This document shows, piece by piece, positions 41,326 to 50,933 of a stretch of 64,000 nucleotides of DNA. Origin of the DNA: Azoarcus sp. Aa7 (GTDB taxonomy: Bacteria > Pseudomonadota > Gammaproteobacteria > Burkholderiales > Rhodocyclaceae); NCBI RefSeq assembly GCF_014822185.1, contig NZ_QVLR01000056.1, forward strand, positions 186,001 to 250,000. Direction: 5' to 3'. Position 1 is the first letter of the stretch; every line of letters starts with the position of its first letter. The notes below the pieces were generated by a model. That model did no database searches. It was not told the origin of the DNA and saw nothing but the letters and a program-made list of their open reading frames with translations. A program made the position numbers and the translations under genes.

Positions 41326-43446
41326 TCAGAAGCTCAGTTTGGCGGAGAGACGCAGTGTACGCGGCATGCCGACCGCGAGCAGGGGGCTGTTCGAGTTCAC
41401 GCGGCTGTCGCCGGCCGCGGCCCAGTAGCGCTCGTCGGTGACGTTTTCCAGGTTCGCGACGAGGTCGAGCTGCTTGCCGTCGAGCTTCGTGCGATAGCGT
41501 GCGCCGAGGTCGTAACGGGTGAAGGCGTCGACCTGGGCCTGGTTGAGCGGGTTCACCTCGCGTTCGCCGGTGTAGTAGGCGCCTGCCGACAGCGCGAGGC
41601 CCGGCACGGCGGCGAGGCTGTGCTCGATGAAGAGGCTGGCGGTGACCTTGGGCGTGTTGGCGGGGCGCTTGCCGACGAGGTTCGGGTCGTTCTCGGCGTC
41701 CGTGAACTCGGCGTCGAGCCACTGGGCCGACGCAAACAGGCTCCAGCGAGGCGCGATGCGGCCGCCGGCCGAGAGCTCGACGCCGCGGTAGCGGCCTTCG
41801 CCTAGGCGCTCATACACGTCGTCCGCCGTGCTGGTCGTGCCTTGTGAATTCACGCCGTTCATCGGGCGCTCGATCTGGAACAGCGCCGCGTTGGTCTGCA
41901 GGCCCCGCCATTCGCTCTTGATGCCGCCTTCCCACTGGCGGCTGACGATGGGCTTGAGGGAGTCGCCTTCGTTGATGGTGCGCGCGGGGGCGATGCCGCC
42001 GTCCTCGAGGCCCTCGAGGTAACCGGCGTAGAGGTTGGTGCTCGGCGTGAGCTTGTACACCGCGGCGACGGTCGGGGTGACGCGGCGCTTGGTGTAGTCG
42101 AGGGCCGGGTTGGTCGCATGTTCGAACTCGAATTCGCTGCCGCGTGCGCCTGCCATCAGCAGCCAGTCGTCGAGCGCGATGCGGTCGAAGGCGTACCAGC
42201 CCTGATCGTAGGTGCGCGAGTGGAGAGCGCGGTCGGGAAAGACGACCGCGCTCTCGGGGATGCCGCGCGGGTCGTAGAGGTTCTGCGCGACGGTGATCTG
42301 GCGCGTGGCGCCGGCCGTCTGGCTCAGCACGTTGCGGGCGTAGCCGAAGGTCAGGTCGTGCGTGACGGCGCCGGTCTCTACTCGCCCGGCGAACTCGGTG
42401 CGCAGGTTGCGGTTGATGTACTCCTGGCCTTTGGTGCGGGAGATCTGCAGCGTGCCTTCACCGGTGGCGATGTCGTAGTTTTGCAGCTGCGAGAAGTTGC
42501 GGTCGCGTTCGAGCCAGGAGCGTCCGGCCTCGACGGTCCAGATCCAGTTGTCGGACAGCGCGAAGTCGCTCCTGAGCTGCACGTTCTGCTCTTTGGCGTC
42601 GTAGTTCGCCCAGTCGGGGGCGATGAGCTTCCTCGGGTCGGGGATGCGCGGCAGCGGGATCCTGCCGTTCACGGCGCGCAGCGCGAGGATGCTAGCCTGC
42701 TCGACGACGTCCTTGGCGATGTCCTCGACGTCGAGCTTGAGCAGCCAGCGGTCGGTGACCTGCCAGTCGAAGGCGCCGGCGTAGAGGTGGCGATCGCCGC
42801 CGGCGTCGCGCACCGGGCTCTCGAGCTGACCGCCGACGATGTTTACGCGCGCGCCGAACTCGCCCTTGGCGCCGAAGCGCCGGCCGACGTCGAGGCCGGC
42901 GACGGCGCTGCCGTTGTCGTCGGTCGAGAACTGCACCGCGGTGACGGGCGTGCTGCCGGCGCGCTTGGTGACGAGGTTGATGATCCCGGACGGGGGCACG
43001 AAGCCGTAGTACAGGCCGCCGACGCCCTTCAGCACTTCGACGCGCTCCTTGTTCTCGAGCGGCAGGTCGATGAGGTTCACGATCGGCAGGCCGCCGTTGA
43101 GGCGGTAGTTGGAGCGGTTCTCGACCAGCAGGCCGCGGATCGACAGGTTGTCGTAGGCGGTGGCGCCGAGCTGGGCGCGCGCGACGCCGGCGGTGTTCTT
43201 CATCGCCTCGTACAGGCCGTTGGCCTGCTGCGCGTCGAGGAGGTCGCGGTCGACGACGTTGATCGTCATCGGCACGTCCTTCGCGGGGGTGTCGCGGAAG
43301 GTGCCGACGCCGACGCTGCCCGCGCGCCAACTCGATTCGGTGGCGAAGACCTCGACGGCTTCGAGCTGTTTTTCCTGGGCGTGGGCGCCGCCGTAGGCGA
43401 AGAGGAGGGCGGCCGGGATCAGGCGGCCGAGGGTCTTGATGCGCAT
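41326..43446 (-). CDS. TonB-dependent siderophore receptor 1
   Basis: A 706-residue outer-membrane receptor: signal peptide (to GGAHAQ), plug domain with FRDTPAKDVPMTINVV and ERVEVLKGVGGLYYG, then a 22-strand-type barrel ending in LRLSAKLSF with the terminal aromatic residue. Takes up an iron chelate with TonB energy. The ligand is unknown; the plug start resembles receptors for ferric siderophores such as FhuE/FoxA types. It lies 87 bases after receptor 2 and is followed by PepSY. Confidence 0.9.
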   Translation of the reverse strand: MRIKTLGRLIPAALLFAYGGAHAQEKQLEAVEVFATESSWRAGSVGVGTFRDTPAKDVPMTINVVDRDLLDAQQANGLYEAMKNTAGVARAQLGATAYDNLSIRGLLVENRSNYRLNGGLPIVNLIDLPLENKERVEVLKGVGGLYYGFVPPSGIINLVTKRAGSTPVTAVQFSTDDNGSAVAGLDVGRRFGAKGEFGARVNIVGGQLESPVRDAGGDRHLYAGAFDWQVTDRWLLKLDVEDIAKDVVEQASILALRAVNGRIPLPRIPDPRKLIAPDWANYDAKEQNVQLRSDFALSDNWIWTVEAGRSWLERDRNFSQLQNYDIATGEGTLQISRTKGQEYINRNLRTEFAGRVETGAVTHDLTFGYARNVLSQTAGATRQITVAQNLYDPRGIPESAVVFPDRALHSRTYDQGWYAFDRIALDDWLLMAGARGSEFEFEHATNPALDYTKRRVTPTVAAVYKLTPSTNLYAGYLEGLEDGGIAPARTINEGDSLKPIVSRQWEGGIKSEWRGLQTNAALFQIERPMNGVNSQGTTSTADDVYERLGEGRYRGVELSAGGRIAPRWSLFASAQWLDAEFTDAENDPNLVGKRPANTPKVTASLFIEHSLAAVPGLALSAGAYYTGEREVNPLNQAQVDAFTRYDLGARYRTKLDGKQLDLVANLENVTDERYWAAAGDSRVNSNSPLLAVGMPRTLRLSAKLSF

Positions 43447-43533
43447 GGCAGGCTGGGTGTGGGAATGGCGGAATCGGAATCGCGCACGTCCCGCGCCGCG
43501 GGAGTCTGCGGCGGGGCGTGACGCGGGAAAGGA

Positions 43534-45660
43534 TCAGAAGCGGTAAGTCGCCGTCGCCTGCAGCGTGCGCGGGGCGCCGGGCTGGTTCAGGCCGTTGACG
43601 CTGCCGTGGGCGCTCGCCCAGTACTCGCGGTCGAAGATGTTCTTCAGATTGAACGCGAGGTCGTAGGCCTTGCTGCGATAGAGCAGCGCGGCGTCGAACA
43701 CCGCGAAGCCGGGCAGGCGCACGAGGTTGTCGGGCGAGGCGTACTGCGAAGCCTGCGCATGTACGCCGCCGCCGAGGCTCCAGCCGCGGGCGAGTTCGCG
43801 CGTGACCCAGATCGAACCGCTGTGGTGTGGCGTGAGCGCGGCATCCTTGCCTTCGAAAGGCACGGTGACGCGGCGGGTGCCGAAGTTGGCGCCGCCGGTG
43901 GCGGTGGACTTCACGATCTCGGTGTCGAGATACGCATAGCCGGCGTGCACCTGCCAGCCCGGCGCCGGACGGCCGGAGATCGAGAGTTCGAGGCCGTCGG
44001 TGCGCTGTTCGCCGGCGTTGATCGTCTGGCGCGTGGCCGGATCGGTGATCTTCATGTCCTCGCGTACCAGGTGGAAGATCGACGCGCCGGCCGACAGTGC
44101 GCCGCCGAGGAAGTCCCACTTCGCGCCGATCTCGTGGTTGGTCGTGATCTCGGGGTCGGCGTCGACGTTGGAGGCGGAGAGCTGGAACTGCTCGCCCGAG
44201 GGCTGGAAGGAGCGCGACACGGAGACGTAGTAGGCCTGGTTCGCGTCGGGCTGCCACACGAGGCCGGCGCGCGGGCTCCATTCGCGGTCGGTGCGCTCGA
44301 AATCCGGCTTGCCCGGTTCGGTCGTCTTCTGGCGGTATTCGTCGTGACGCACGCCGACGAGCGCCTTCCACTGCTCGCCGAGCGCGATCTGGTCCTGTAC
44401 GTAGAACGCGGTGCTGTCCTGCGTCGTGACGTTGTCGATGGTGCGCGAGTTGGGTGCCCGGGTCGCATAGGGCGGGATCGCGCCGCCGGGGTTGTAGAGC
44501 GGCACGCGGTCGATGCCGATCCAGTTGTCGATGTCGAGGCCCTTGTCCTGCGTGCCGCCTTCGATGCCGTAGAGCAGTGTGTGCTGCAGGCCGCCGAGCT
44601 TCACGCGCTGCGTGAGTTCGAGCTGGTTGAACCAGCCTTCCTCGTCGCGTACGACGTGGCCGTGGGTGCGCTGCATCATGAGCTGGCCGCCGGAGAGCGT
44701 GTAGGCGCTGCCCGAGCGGTACAGGGTGTTGTCGCGGTCGAGCTTGAAGTCGTAGTAGCGCAGCACGTTGCGCAGCGACCAGTCGTCGTTGACGCGGTGC
44801 GAGAGCGTCGCCGTCGCGGTGTTCATCGTCGCGGTGGTCGTGTCGTCGCGCTCGGCGTCGCCCGACCCGTAATAGGTGTCGTGGTCGACATCGAGCGGGC
44901 GGCCGTTGTTGTCGGGGATGCCGAAGTCGGTCGGGCGGCGGTCGCGGTTGTGCGCGAGCTGCAGCAGCAGGCGCGTGTTCTCGCCGAGCTTGAGGTCGAG
45001 CGACGGGGCGATCGCCTCGCGCTTGAGGAAGGACTCGTCGCGGAAGCCGGTCGAGTCCTCGAAGGCGCCGGTCAGGCGGAAGGCGTGGCCGCCGTCGCCC
45101 AAAGAGCCGGCAGCGTCGAAGCTGATGCGCTTTTCGCCTTCGGTGTCGAGCTGCACGGTGATCTCGCGGATGGCCTGCGTCGTCGGCAGCTTGCTGACGC
45201 GATTGATGATGCCGCCCGAGGAGCCGCGGCCGTAGAGCACTGCGGCGGGGCCCTTCAGGACCTCGATGCGTTCGGTGTTGGAGAGGTCGCGGAAGTAAAG
45301 CGCGTCGTCGCGCACGCCGTCGAGGAAGTTGTCGCCGATGGCGGTGAAGCCGCGGATCGCGAACTGGTCGCGCTGGCCGTCGCCCATGTTGAGGGTCACG
45401 CCCGGCACGTTCTTCAGCGCGTCGGCGAGCGAGCGCACGCCCTGGTCGGCGATCAGCTCGGGGCCGACGACGTTTACGGTCTGCGGGATGTCGCGCAGCG
45501 GGGCGGTGCCCTTGGTTGCCGAGGACGACACGAGCGGGTTGTAGGACGGCGCGGCGGCGCCTTGTTCGGCGGTGACGGTGACGGTCGGCAGGGTGGCTTG
45601 GGCGCTGGCGAGCGCGGGCAGCGCAGCCGCGATTGCCACGGCGAGGGTGGTGGGACGCAT
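43534..45660 (-). CDS. TonB-dependent siderophore receptor 2 (Fiu-like)
   Basis: A 708-residue receptor with signal peptide (to ALASAQ), a TonB-box-like LPTVTVTAE, plug motifs (LRDIPQTVNVV, RIEVLKGPAAVLYGRGSSGGIINRVSK) and a C-terminal Phe. The plug carries the NFLDGVRDDALYFRDL segment typical of catecholate receptors such as Fiu. First gene of the minus-strand receptor row, behind the Fur-like box at about 45755-45790. Confidence 0.92.
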   Translation of the reverse strand: MRPTTLAVAIAAALPALASAQATLPTVTVTAEQGAAAPSYNPLVSSSATKGTAPLRDIPQTVNVVGPELIADQGVRSLADALKNVPGVTLNMGDGQRDQFAIRGFTAIGDNFLDGVRDDALYFRDLSNTERIEVLKGPAAVLYGRGSSGGIINRVSKLPTTQAIREITVQLDTEGEKRISFDAAGSLGDGGHAFRLTGAFEDSTGFRDESFLKREAIAPSLDLKLGENTRLLLQLAHNRDRRPTDFGIPDNNGRPLDVDHDTYYGSGDAERDDTTTATMNTATATLSHRVNDDWSLRNVLRYYDFKLDRDNTLYRSGSAYTLSGGQLMMQRTHGHVVRDEEGWFNQLELTQRVKLGGLQHTLLYGIEGGTQDKGLDIDNWIGIDRVPLYNPGGAIPPYATRAPNSRTIDNVTTQDSTAFYVQDQIALGEQWKALVGVRHDEYRQKTTEPGKPDFERTDREWSPRAGLVWQPDANQAYYVSVSRSFQPSGEQFQLSASNVDADPEITTNHEIGAKWDFLGGALSAGASIFHLVREDMKITDPATRQTINAGEQRTDGLELSISGRPAPGWQVHAGYAYLDTEIVKSTATGGANFGTRRVTVPFEGKDAALTPHHSGSIWVTRELARGWSLGGGVHAQASQYASPDNLVRLPGFAVFDAALLYRSKAYDLAFNLKNIFDREYWASAHGSVNGLNQPGAPRTLQATATYRF

Positions 45661-46007
45661 GGGGACTCCGGTCGGGGACGTTTCTGGCTGGCGGTCCGGC
45701 CGGAGGCGGCGGAGTGGCTGGCTGGGTTTGCGTCGGATTGTATTGCAGCGTGTAAATGCGAATCAATCGCAAATAATAATCGTTGTATTTAAGCCACAAT
45801 GATGGCGTGCAATGTACGCCGATACATTGTGTTGCGAACGCTTCTTATTTACGATGCGAATCGTTCTCAAGTGTGACGTCCGCAAGCCGGCAGTTTCCGA
45901 TCGGCCATAGCGGGCGCACGCGGGGGCCGTACCGTACCGATCGTTCATCCACGGCAAGCCAGGCATCTCTCTACCCAGCCAGCCAGGGTTCATACAGGAG
46001 TAGAAAG
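45661..46007. promoter_or_regulatory. Divergent receptor control region (347 bases) with two Fur-like boxes
   Basis: Two AT-rich segments stand out in GC-rich DNA. One is at about 45755-45790 (AATGCGAATCAATCGC, AAATAATAATCGTTG), next to receptor 2. The other is at 45851-45864, ACGAT-GCGA-ATCGT, a perfect inverted repeat followed by TCTCA, on the receptor 3 side. Both resemble degenerate Fur boxes (alternating AAT and ATT units). No gene is present. Confidence 0.65.
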
Positions 46008-48113
46008 ATGTCGTTCCGTCCCCGGCTGAAGCCGGTCGTGTTTGCCATGCTCGCCGCAAGCGTTTGCGGCAATGTCGCTGTTGCCGCGGATGCGGTGTTG
46101 GCGCCGGTTCTCGTGCAGGGCGAGGTCGAGCGTGCCGACGGACCGGTGCAGGGCTACCGCGCCACGCGCTCGGCGACCTTCACCAAGACCGATACGCCGC
46201 TGAAGGAAGTGCCGGCGTCGATCACCGTCGTGCCCGAAAGCGTGATCGAGGACCAGGCGATGCGCAGCATCTCCGACGTGCTCCGTTATGTGCCGGGCAC
46301 GACTGCGGCGCAGGGCGAGGGCAACCGCGACCAGATGGTGATCCGCGGCAACAACACGACGGCCGACTTCTTCGTGAACGGCATCCGCGACGACGCGCAG
46401 ATCTTCCGCGATCTCTACAACGTCGAACGCGTCGAAGTGCTCAAGGGGCCGGGCGGCATGACCTTCGGTCGCGGCGGCGCGGGCGGCATCGCGAACCGCG
46501 TGACCAAGCGCCCGGTGTTCGGGCACGTCGGCGAGGCGAGCGTCACGCTGGGCAGCTTCGACCAGCTGCGCGGCACCGTCGATGTCGGCGACAAGCTGAG
46601 CGATGCGGCTGCGTGGCGCCTCAACGCGATGGCCGAGCGCGCCGACAGCTTTCGCGACGGCGTGGACGCGAAGCGCTACGCTTTCAACCCCAGCGTGACG
46701 CTGACGCCGGGCGGCAGTACGGCGCTGACGCTCGCCTACGAGCGCCTGTACGACGAGCGCACTGCCGACCGCGGCATTCCCTCGCAGGGCAACCGCCCCT
46801 TCGACACCAGCCGCAGCACCTTCTTCGGCAATGCCGACCAGAGCAAGTCGCGCGCGATGGTCGATTCGCTCTCCGCGGTGCTGGAGCACGACTTCGGCGG
46901 CGTTCAGCTGAAGAACAGCCTGAGCGTGACGCAGTACGACAAGTTCTACCAGAACGTCTTCGCCGGCGGGGCCGTCAACGGTGCGGGCAATGTCCGCATC
47001 TCGGCCTACAACAGCTCGAACCTGCGGACCAACGTCTTCAACCAGACCGACCTGACGACCAAGTTCGCGACCGGCGGCCTCAAGCACACGCTGCTCGCGG
47101 GCGTCGAGCTGGGCCACCAGGACAGCGACAACGAGCGCAATACGGGCTTCTTCGGCAGTTCGACGAGCGCCACCGTGTCGGCGGCCAACCCCATCGCGAG
47201 CGCGACGAGTTTCCGCTTCAACGGCACGGACGCGAACAACACGGTGACGTCCGACTCCGTCGCCGCCTACCTGCAGGACCAGATCGCCCTGAGCGACCAG
47301 TGGAAGGTGCTCGCCGGCCTGCGCTGGGACCAGTTCGAGGTCGAGCTCGACGACAAGCGCACGACCACGACGCGCCAGGACCTCTCGCGTACCGACACCG
47401 AAGTCAGCCCGCGCTTCGGCCTGATCTGGACGCCGACCCCGGCCCAGACCTACTACGCGAGCTACAGCTACGCCTTCCTGCCCTCGGGCGAGCAGCTGAG
47501 CCTCGCGGCGAACACGCAGGACCTCGCGCCCGAGAAGGCGATCAACCACGAGATCGGCGCGCGCTGGGACCTCAATCCGGACCTCACCCTGTCGGCAGCC
47601 CTGTTCCGTCTCACGCGCGAGGACGTGCGCACCGCGGACCCGCTGAACCCGGGCTTCTTCGTGCAGACCGGCGAGCAGCGCACCGAGGGCGTCGAGATCG
47701 GCCTGCAGGGCAAGATCACGTCGTGGTGGCAGGTGTTCGCCGGCTACGCGAACCTCGAGTCGGAGATCACGAAGACGACGTCGAGTGCGCCCAAGGGCCG
47801 CAAGGTCGGCCTCGTGCCCGAGCAGATGGCCTCGCTGTGGAACCGCTTCGACCTCGGCCACGGCTGGGGTGCGGGCCTCGGCGTGATCCATCAGGGCGCG
47901 AGCTACACGTCCTTCAACAACACGGTGAAGCTGCCGGCCTTCACGCGCGTCGATGGCGCGCTGTACTACAGCTTCCCGGGCGGGAAAACGCGCGTCGCGC
48001 TCAACGTCGAGAACCTCACCGACAAGGAGTACTTCCCGACCGCGCACAGCGACAACAACATCAGCCCGGGTGCGCCGCTCAATGCGCGCCTGACGCTGAC
48101 GCACGCGTTCTGA
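46008..48113 (+). CDS. TonB-dependent siderophore receptor 3 (Fiu/FhuE-like)
   Basis: A 701-residue receptor: signal peptide (to VAVAAD), plug motifs (LKEVPASITVV, RVEVLKGPGGMTFGRGGAGG) and a barrel ending LTLTHAF. The plug includes FFVNGIRDDAQIFRDLYN as in catecholate receptors. ATG 46008 has CAGGAG 7 bases upstream; 75 further codons upstream are in the promoter region. Divergent from receptor 2 and probably co-regulated by iron. Confidence 0.92.
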   Translation: MSFRPRLKPVVFAMLAASVCGNVAVAADAVLAPVLVQGEVERADGPVQGYRATRSATFTKTDTPLKEVPASITVVPESVIEDQAMRSISDVLRYVPGTTAAQGEGNRDQMVIRGNNTTADFFVNGIRDDAQIFRDLYNVERVEVLKGPGGMTFGRGGAGGIANRVTKRPVFGHVGEASVTLGSFDQLRGTVDVGDKLSDAAAWRLNAMAERADSFRDGVDAKRYAFNPSVTLTPGGSTALTLAYERLYDERTADRGIPSQGNRPFDTSRSTFFGNADQSKSRAMVDSLSAVLEHDFGGVQLKNSLSVTQYDKFYQNVFAGGAVNGAGNVRISAYNSSNLRTNVFNQTDLTTKFATGGLKHTLLAGVELGHQDSDNERNTGFFGSSTSATVSAANPIASATSFRFNGTDANNTVTSDSVAAYLQDQIALSDQWKVLAGLRWDQFEVELDDKRTTTTRQDLSRTDTEVSPRFGLIWTPTPAQTYYASYSYAFLPSGEQLSLAANTQDLAPEKAINHEIGARWDLNPDLTLSAALFRLTREDVRTADPLNPGFFVQTGEQRTEGVEIGLQGKITSWWQVFAGYANLESEITKTTSSAPKGRKVGLVPEQMASLWNRFDLGHGWGAGLGVIHQGASYTSFNNTVKLPAFTRVDGALYYSFPGGKTRVALNVENLTDKEYFPTAHSDNNISPGAPLNARLTLTHAF

Positions 48114-48128
48114 TCGCCGCAGTCGCAT

Positions 48129-48168
48129 GAAAAGGGGGCGGACGGCGCAGGCCGTCTGCCCCCTTTTC
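48129..48168. terminator. Strong bidirectional terminator
   Basis: Eighteen-base arms GAAAAGGGGGCGGACGGC and its complement with one G-T pair, loop GCAG, T run TTTT on both strands. It lies between the convergent receptor 3 and iorB genes and should end both transcripts. Confidence 0.9.
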
Positions 48169-48171
48169 CCG

Positions 48172-50367
48172 TCAAGCCTTCAGCTGATCCCCGATCGGCA
48201 GCGTGCGGATGCGCTTGCCGGTCGCGGCGAACAGGGCATTCACCAGCGCCGGCGCGATCGGCGGCACCCCCGGCTCGCCGACCCCGGTCGGCTTCGCGGC
48301 GGACGGCACGATATGCACCTCGATCCGCGGCATCTGGTCGATGCGCAGAATCGGGTAGTCGTGGAAGTTCGACTGCTCGACGACGCCGTCCTTGAGCGTG
48401 ATCGCACCGCTGAGCGCGGCGGAGAGCCCGAAGCCGATGCCGCCTTCCATCTGCGCGCGGATCACGTCCGGATTCACCGCGATGCCGCAATCCACCGCGC
48501 ACACGACGCGATCGACGGTGAAGCCGCCGTCGGGTGCGACCGTGACCTCGACCACCTGTGCGACATAGGTGTTGAAGGACTCGTGCACCGCCACGCCGCG
48601 ACCGCGCTTGCCGGTCTTCGCCGGTGGGAGCGGCTTGCTCCAGCCGGCCTTGTCGGCGGCGAGTTTCAGCACGCCGGCGTGGCGTGGATGCGCGCCGAGC
48701 AGATCGAGCCGGTACGCGACCGGATCGGCGTCCGCGGCCGTGGCCAGCTCGTCGAGGAAGGCCTCGGCGGCGAACGCCGTGTGGGTCGAGCCCACCGAAC
48801 GCCACCACAGCACCGGCACCTTCACGTCCTTGCTGGTGGTGTGCAGCTCGACCTGCAGGTTGGGGATCGCGTAGGGCAGGTTTGCCGCGCCTTCGACCGA
48901 GGTTCCGTCGATGCCGTCCTTGACCATCGCGCTCTCGAACGACGTGCCGGCGAGGATCGACTGGCCGACGACGCGCTGCGCCCACGCGAGCGGCTTGCCC
49001 TGCGCGTCGAGCGCGGCGCGCAGGCGGTGCAGGTACAGCGGCCGGTAGTAGCCGGCGCGCATGTCGTCCTCGCGCGACCACACCAGCTTCACCGGCGCTT
49101 CGCCGCGGATCGCCTTCACGATGTGCGCCGTCTCCAGCACGTAATCGGCGGCCGGGTTCGCGCGCCGGCCGAAACTGCCGCCGGCGAACAGCATGTTGAG
49201 CTTCACCTGCTCGGGCTTGAGTCCGAAGAAGGCGGCCAGCGTGTATTGGTCGCCGGTCTGGAACTGCTCGCCGTTCCACACTTCGCAGCCCTGCGCATCG
49301 ACGCGCATCACGCAGTTGAGCGGCTCCATCGGCGCATGCGCGAGGTAGGGGAAGGCGTATTCCGCCTCCAGCGCCTTCGCACCCCCGGCCAGGGCCTTGT
49401 CCGTGTCGCCGTCACGGCGCGCAACCAGGCCCGGCGTCGCGGCGAGCTGCCGGTAGTCGGCGAAGATCCGCTCCGTGCTGCCGCGGTAGGCGGTGCTGTC
49501 GTCCCAGTCGATCTGCAGCGCGTCGCGCCCCTTCTTCGCGGTCCAGTAGTCGCGCGCCAGCACTGCGACGCCCTGCGGGATGCGTTCCACGCGCACCACA
49601 CCCGGCACCGCGCGCGCCGCCCGTTCATCGACCGCGCGCACGGTCGCGCCGAAGCGCGGCGGGTGCGCGACGACCGCGACGAGCATGCCCGGCAGCTTCA
49701 CGTCCTGCGTGAACTGCGCGCGACCGGTGGTCTTCTCGACGCTGTCCTTGCGCGGCACGTGCCGCCCGATCAGCGTGAAGTCCTTCGGATCCTTCAGGCG
49801 CACGTCCTGCGGCACCGGCTGCTTCGCTGCGGCCTCGGCCAGTTCGCCGAAGCTCGCCTTGCGGCCGCTCTTCGCATGGCTGACGACGCCCGCCCTGACG
49901 CGGATCTCGCCGGCCGGCACCTTCCAGCGTGCGGCGGCTGCCTGCACCAGCATCGCGCGTGCGCTCGCGCCGGCCTGGCGCAGCTGCTCGAAGGAATTGG
50001 CGATCGCGGTGCTGCCGCCCGTGCCCTGCGACGGGCCGAAGAGCAGATTGTTGTAGCGCTTCGCGTCGGCCGGCGCGCCTTCGACGATCACCTGCGCCCA
50101 GTCGGCGTCGAGCTCCTCGGCGACCAGGGTCGCGAGTCCGGTGTAGGTACCCTGGCCCATCTCGAGGTGCTTGGCGACCACCGTCACGCGGTTGTCGGTG
50201 TCGATGCGCACGAAGGCATTCGGCGCGAAGGCGGTTTCCGCCTGGGGGGCGTCCTTGGCCGCGGCGGCAAGGGCGGAACCCGCGCCCGGCAGCACCAGCC
50301 CCAGCGTGAGGCCGGCGCCGGTCTTGAGGAAGTCGCGGCGCGACACGTTCTCGATGCGGGTCTTCAT
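48172..50367 (-). CDS. iorB: Molybdopterin-binding hydroxylase subunit (IorB-like), Tat-exported
   Basis: A 731-residue xanthine-oxidase-family large subunit of the isoquinoline 1-oxidoreductase type. Tat signal SRRDFLK at residues 9-15; QGTGGSTA and SFGRRANP motifs around the Mo cofactor; catalytic Glu in GVGEPGVPP. It hydroxylates N-heterocycles or oxidises aldehydes in the periplasm with IorA. Start 50367 overlaps the iorA stop. The substrate is not known from sequence. Confidence 0.87.
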   Translation of the reverse strand: MKTRIENVSRRDFLKTGAGLTLGLVLPGAGSALAAAAKDAPQAETAFAPNAFVRIDTDNRVTVVAKHLEMGQGTYTGLATLVAEELDADWAQVIVEGAPADAKRYNNLLFGPSQGTGGSTAIANSFEQLRQAGASARAMLVQAAAARWKVPAGEIRVRAGVVSHAKSGRKASFGELAEAAAKQPVPQDVRLKDPKDFTLIGRHVPRKDSVEKTTGRAQFTQDVKLPGMLVAVVAHPPRFGATVRAVDERAARAVPGVVRVERIPQGVAVLARDYWTAKKGRDALQIDWDDSTAYRGSTERIFADYRQLAATPGLVARRDGDTDKALAGGAKALEAEYAFPYLAHAPMEPLNCVMRVDAQGCEVWNGEQFQTGDQYTLAAFFGLKPEQVKLNMLFAGGSFGRRANPAADYVLETAHIVKAIRGEAPVKLVWSREDDMRAGYYRPLYLHRLRAALDAQGKPLAWAQRVVGQSILAGTSFESAMVKDGIDGTSVEGAANLPYAIPNLQVELHTTSKDVKVPVLWWRSVGSTHTAFAAEAFLDELATAADADPVAYRLDLLGAHPRHAGVLKLAADKAGWSKPLPPAKTGKRGRGVAVHESFNTYVAQVVEVTVAPDGGFTVDRVVCAVDCGIAVNPDVIRAQMEGGIGFGLSAALSGAITLKDGVVEQSNFHDYPILRIDQMPRIEVHIVPSAAKPTGVGEPGVPPIAPALVNALFAATGKRIRTLPIGDQLKA

Positions 50368-50837
50368 GCTACGCCCCTCCCCGCGAGGCTCTTCGCTGCC
50401 TCGTGGATCGCGGCGCGGATGCGCACATAGGTCGCGCAGCGGCACAGGTTGCCGGCCATCGCCGCGTCGATGTCCGCGTCGCTCGGTCGCGGCGTCTTCG
50501 CCAGCAAGGCGGTCGCGGCCATGATCTGGCCGGACTGGCAGTAGCCGCACTGCACGACGTCGAGCTTCTGCCACGCCGCCTGCACCGCCGCGCCGACGCG
50601 GTTCCTGCCGATCTGTTCGATGGTCGTCACGTGCTTGTCGGCGACCGCCGAAACCGGCGTCGAGCAGGACTTCACCGCGACGCCGTCGACATGCACCGTG
50701 CACGCGCCGCACAGCCCCATGCCGCAGCCGAACTTGGTGCCGGTGAGCTCCAACCCGTCGCGCAGCACCCACAGCAGCGGGGTGTCTTCGGGCATGGCGG
50801 TGTTGACCTTCTGTCCGTTGAGGATGAATCGGGTCAT
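50364..50837 (-). CDS. iorA: [2Fe-2S] subunit of molybdenum hydroxylase (IorA-like)
   Basis: A 157-residue protein with two [2Fe-2S] domains: plant-type cluster C38, C43, C46, C58 and the all-helical second cluster C97, C100, C132, C134. No signal peptide; it is probably carried out with the Tat-exported IorB. ATG 50837 follows AGGAG by 7 bases. It lies 96 bases after ftrD and could be part of, or follow, the iron operon. Confidence 0.9.
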   Translation of the reverse strand: MTRFILNGQKVNTAMPEDTPLLWVLRDGLELTGTKFGCGMGLCGACTVHVDGVAVKSCSTPVSAVADKHVTTIEQIGRNRVGAAVQAAWQKLDVVQCGYCQSGQIMAATALLAKTPRPSDADIDAAMAGNLCRCATYVRIRAAIHEAAKSLAGRGVA

Positions 50838-50933
50838 CTGCAATCTCCTGTCGGGGCGGCTCCGGTCTCGGGCCGGGATGCCGATGACCAACAGGTTAGA
50901 TTATTTATGTTGCAAGATCGACCCGGCGCGCAA

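Noticed and set aside
42692-45799. Long minus-strand frame crossing both receptor genes
   Set aside because: Extremely Arg/Pro/His-rich and out of frame with two clear receptors; a codon-bias shadow.
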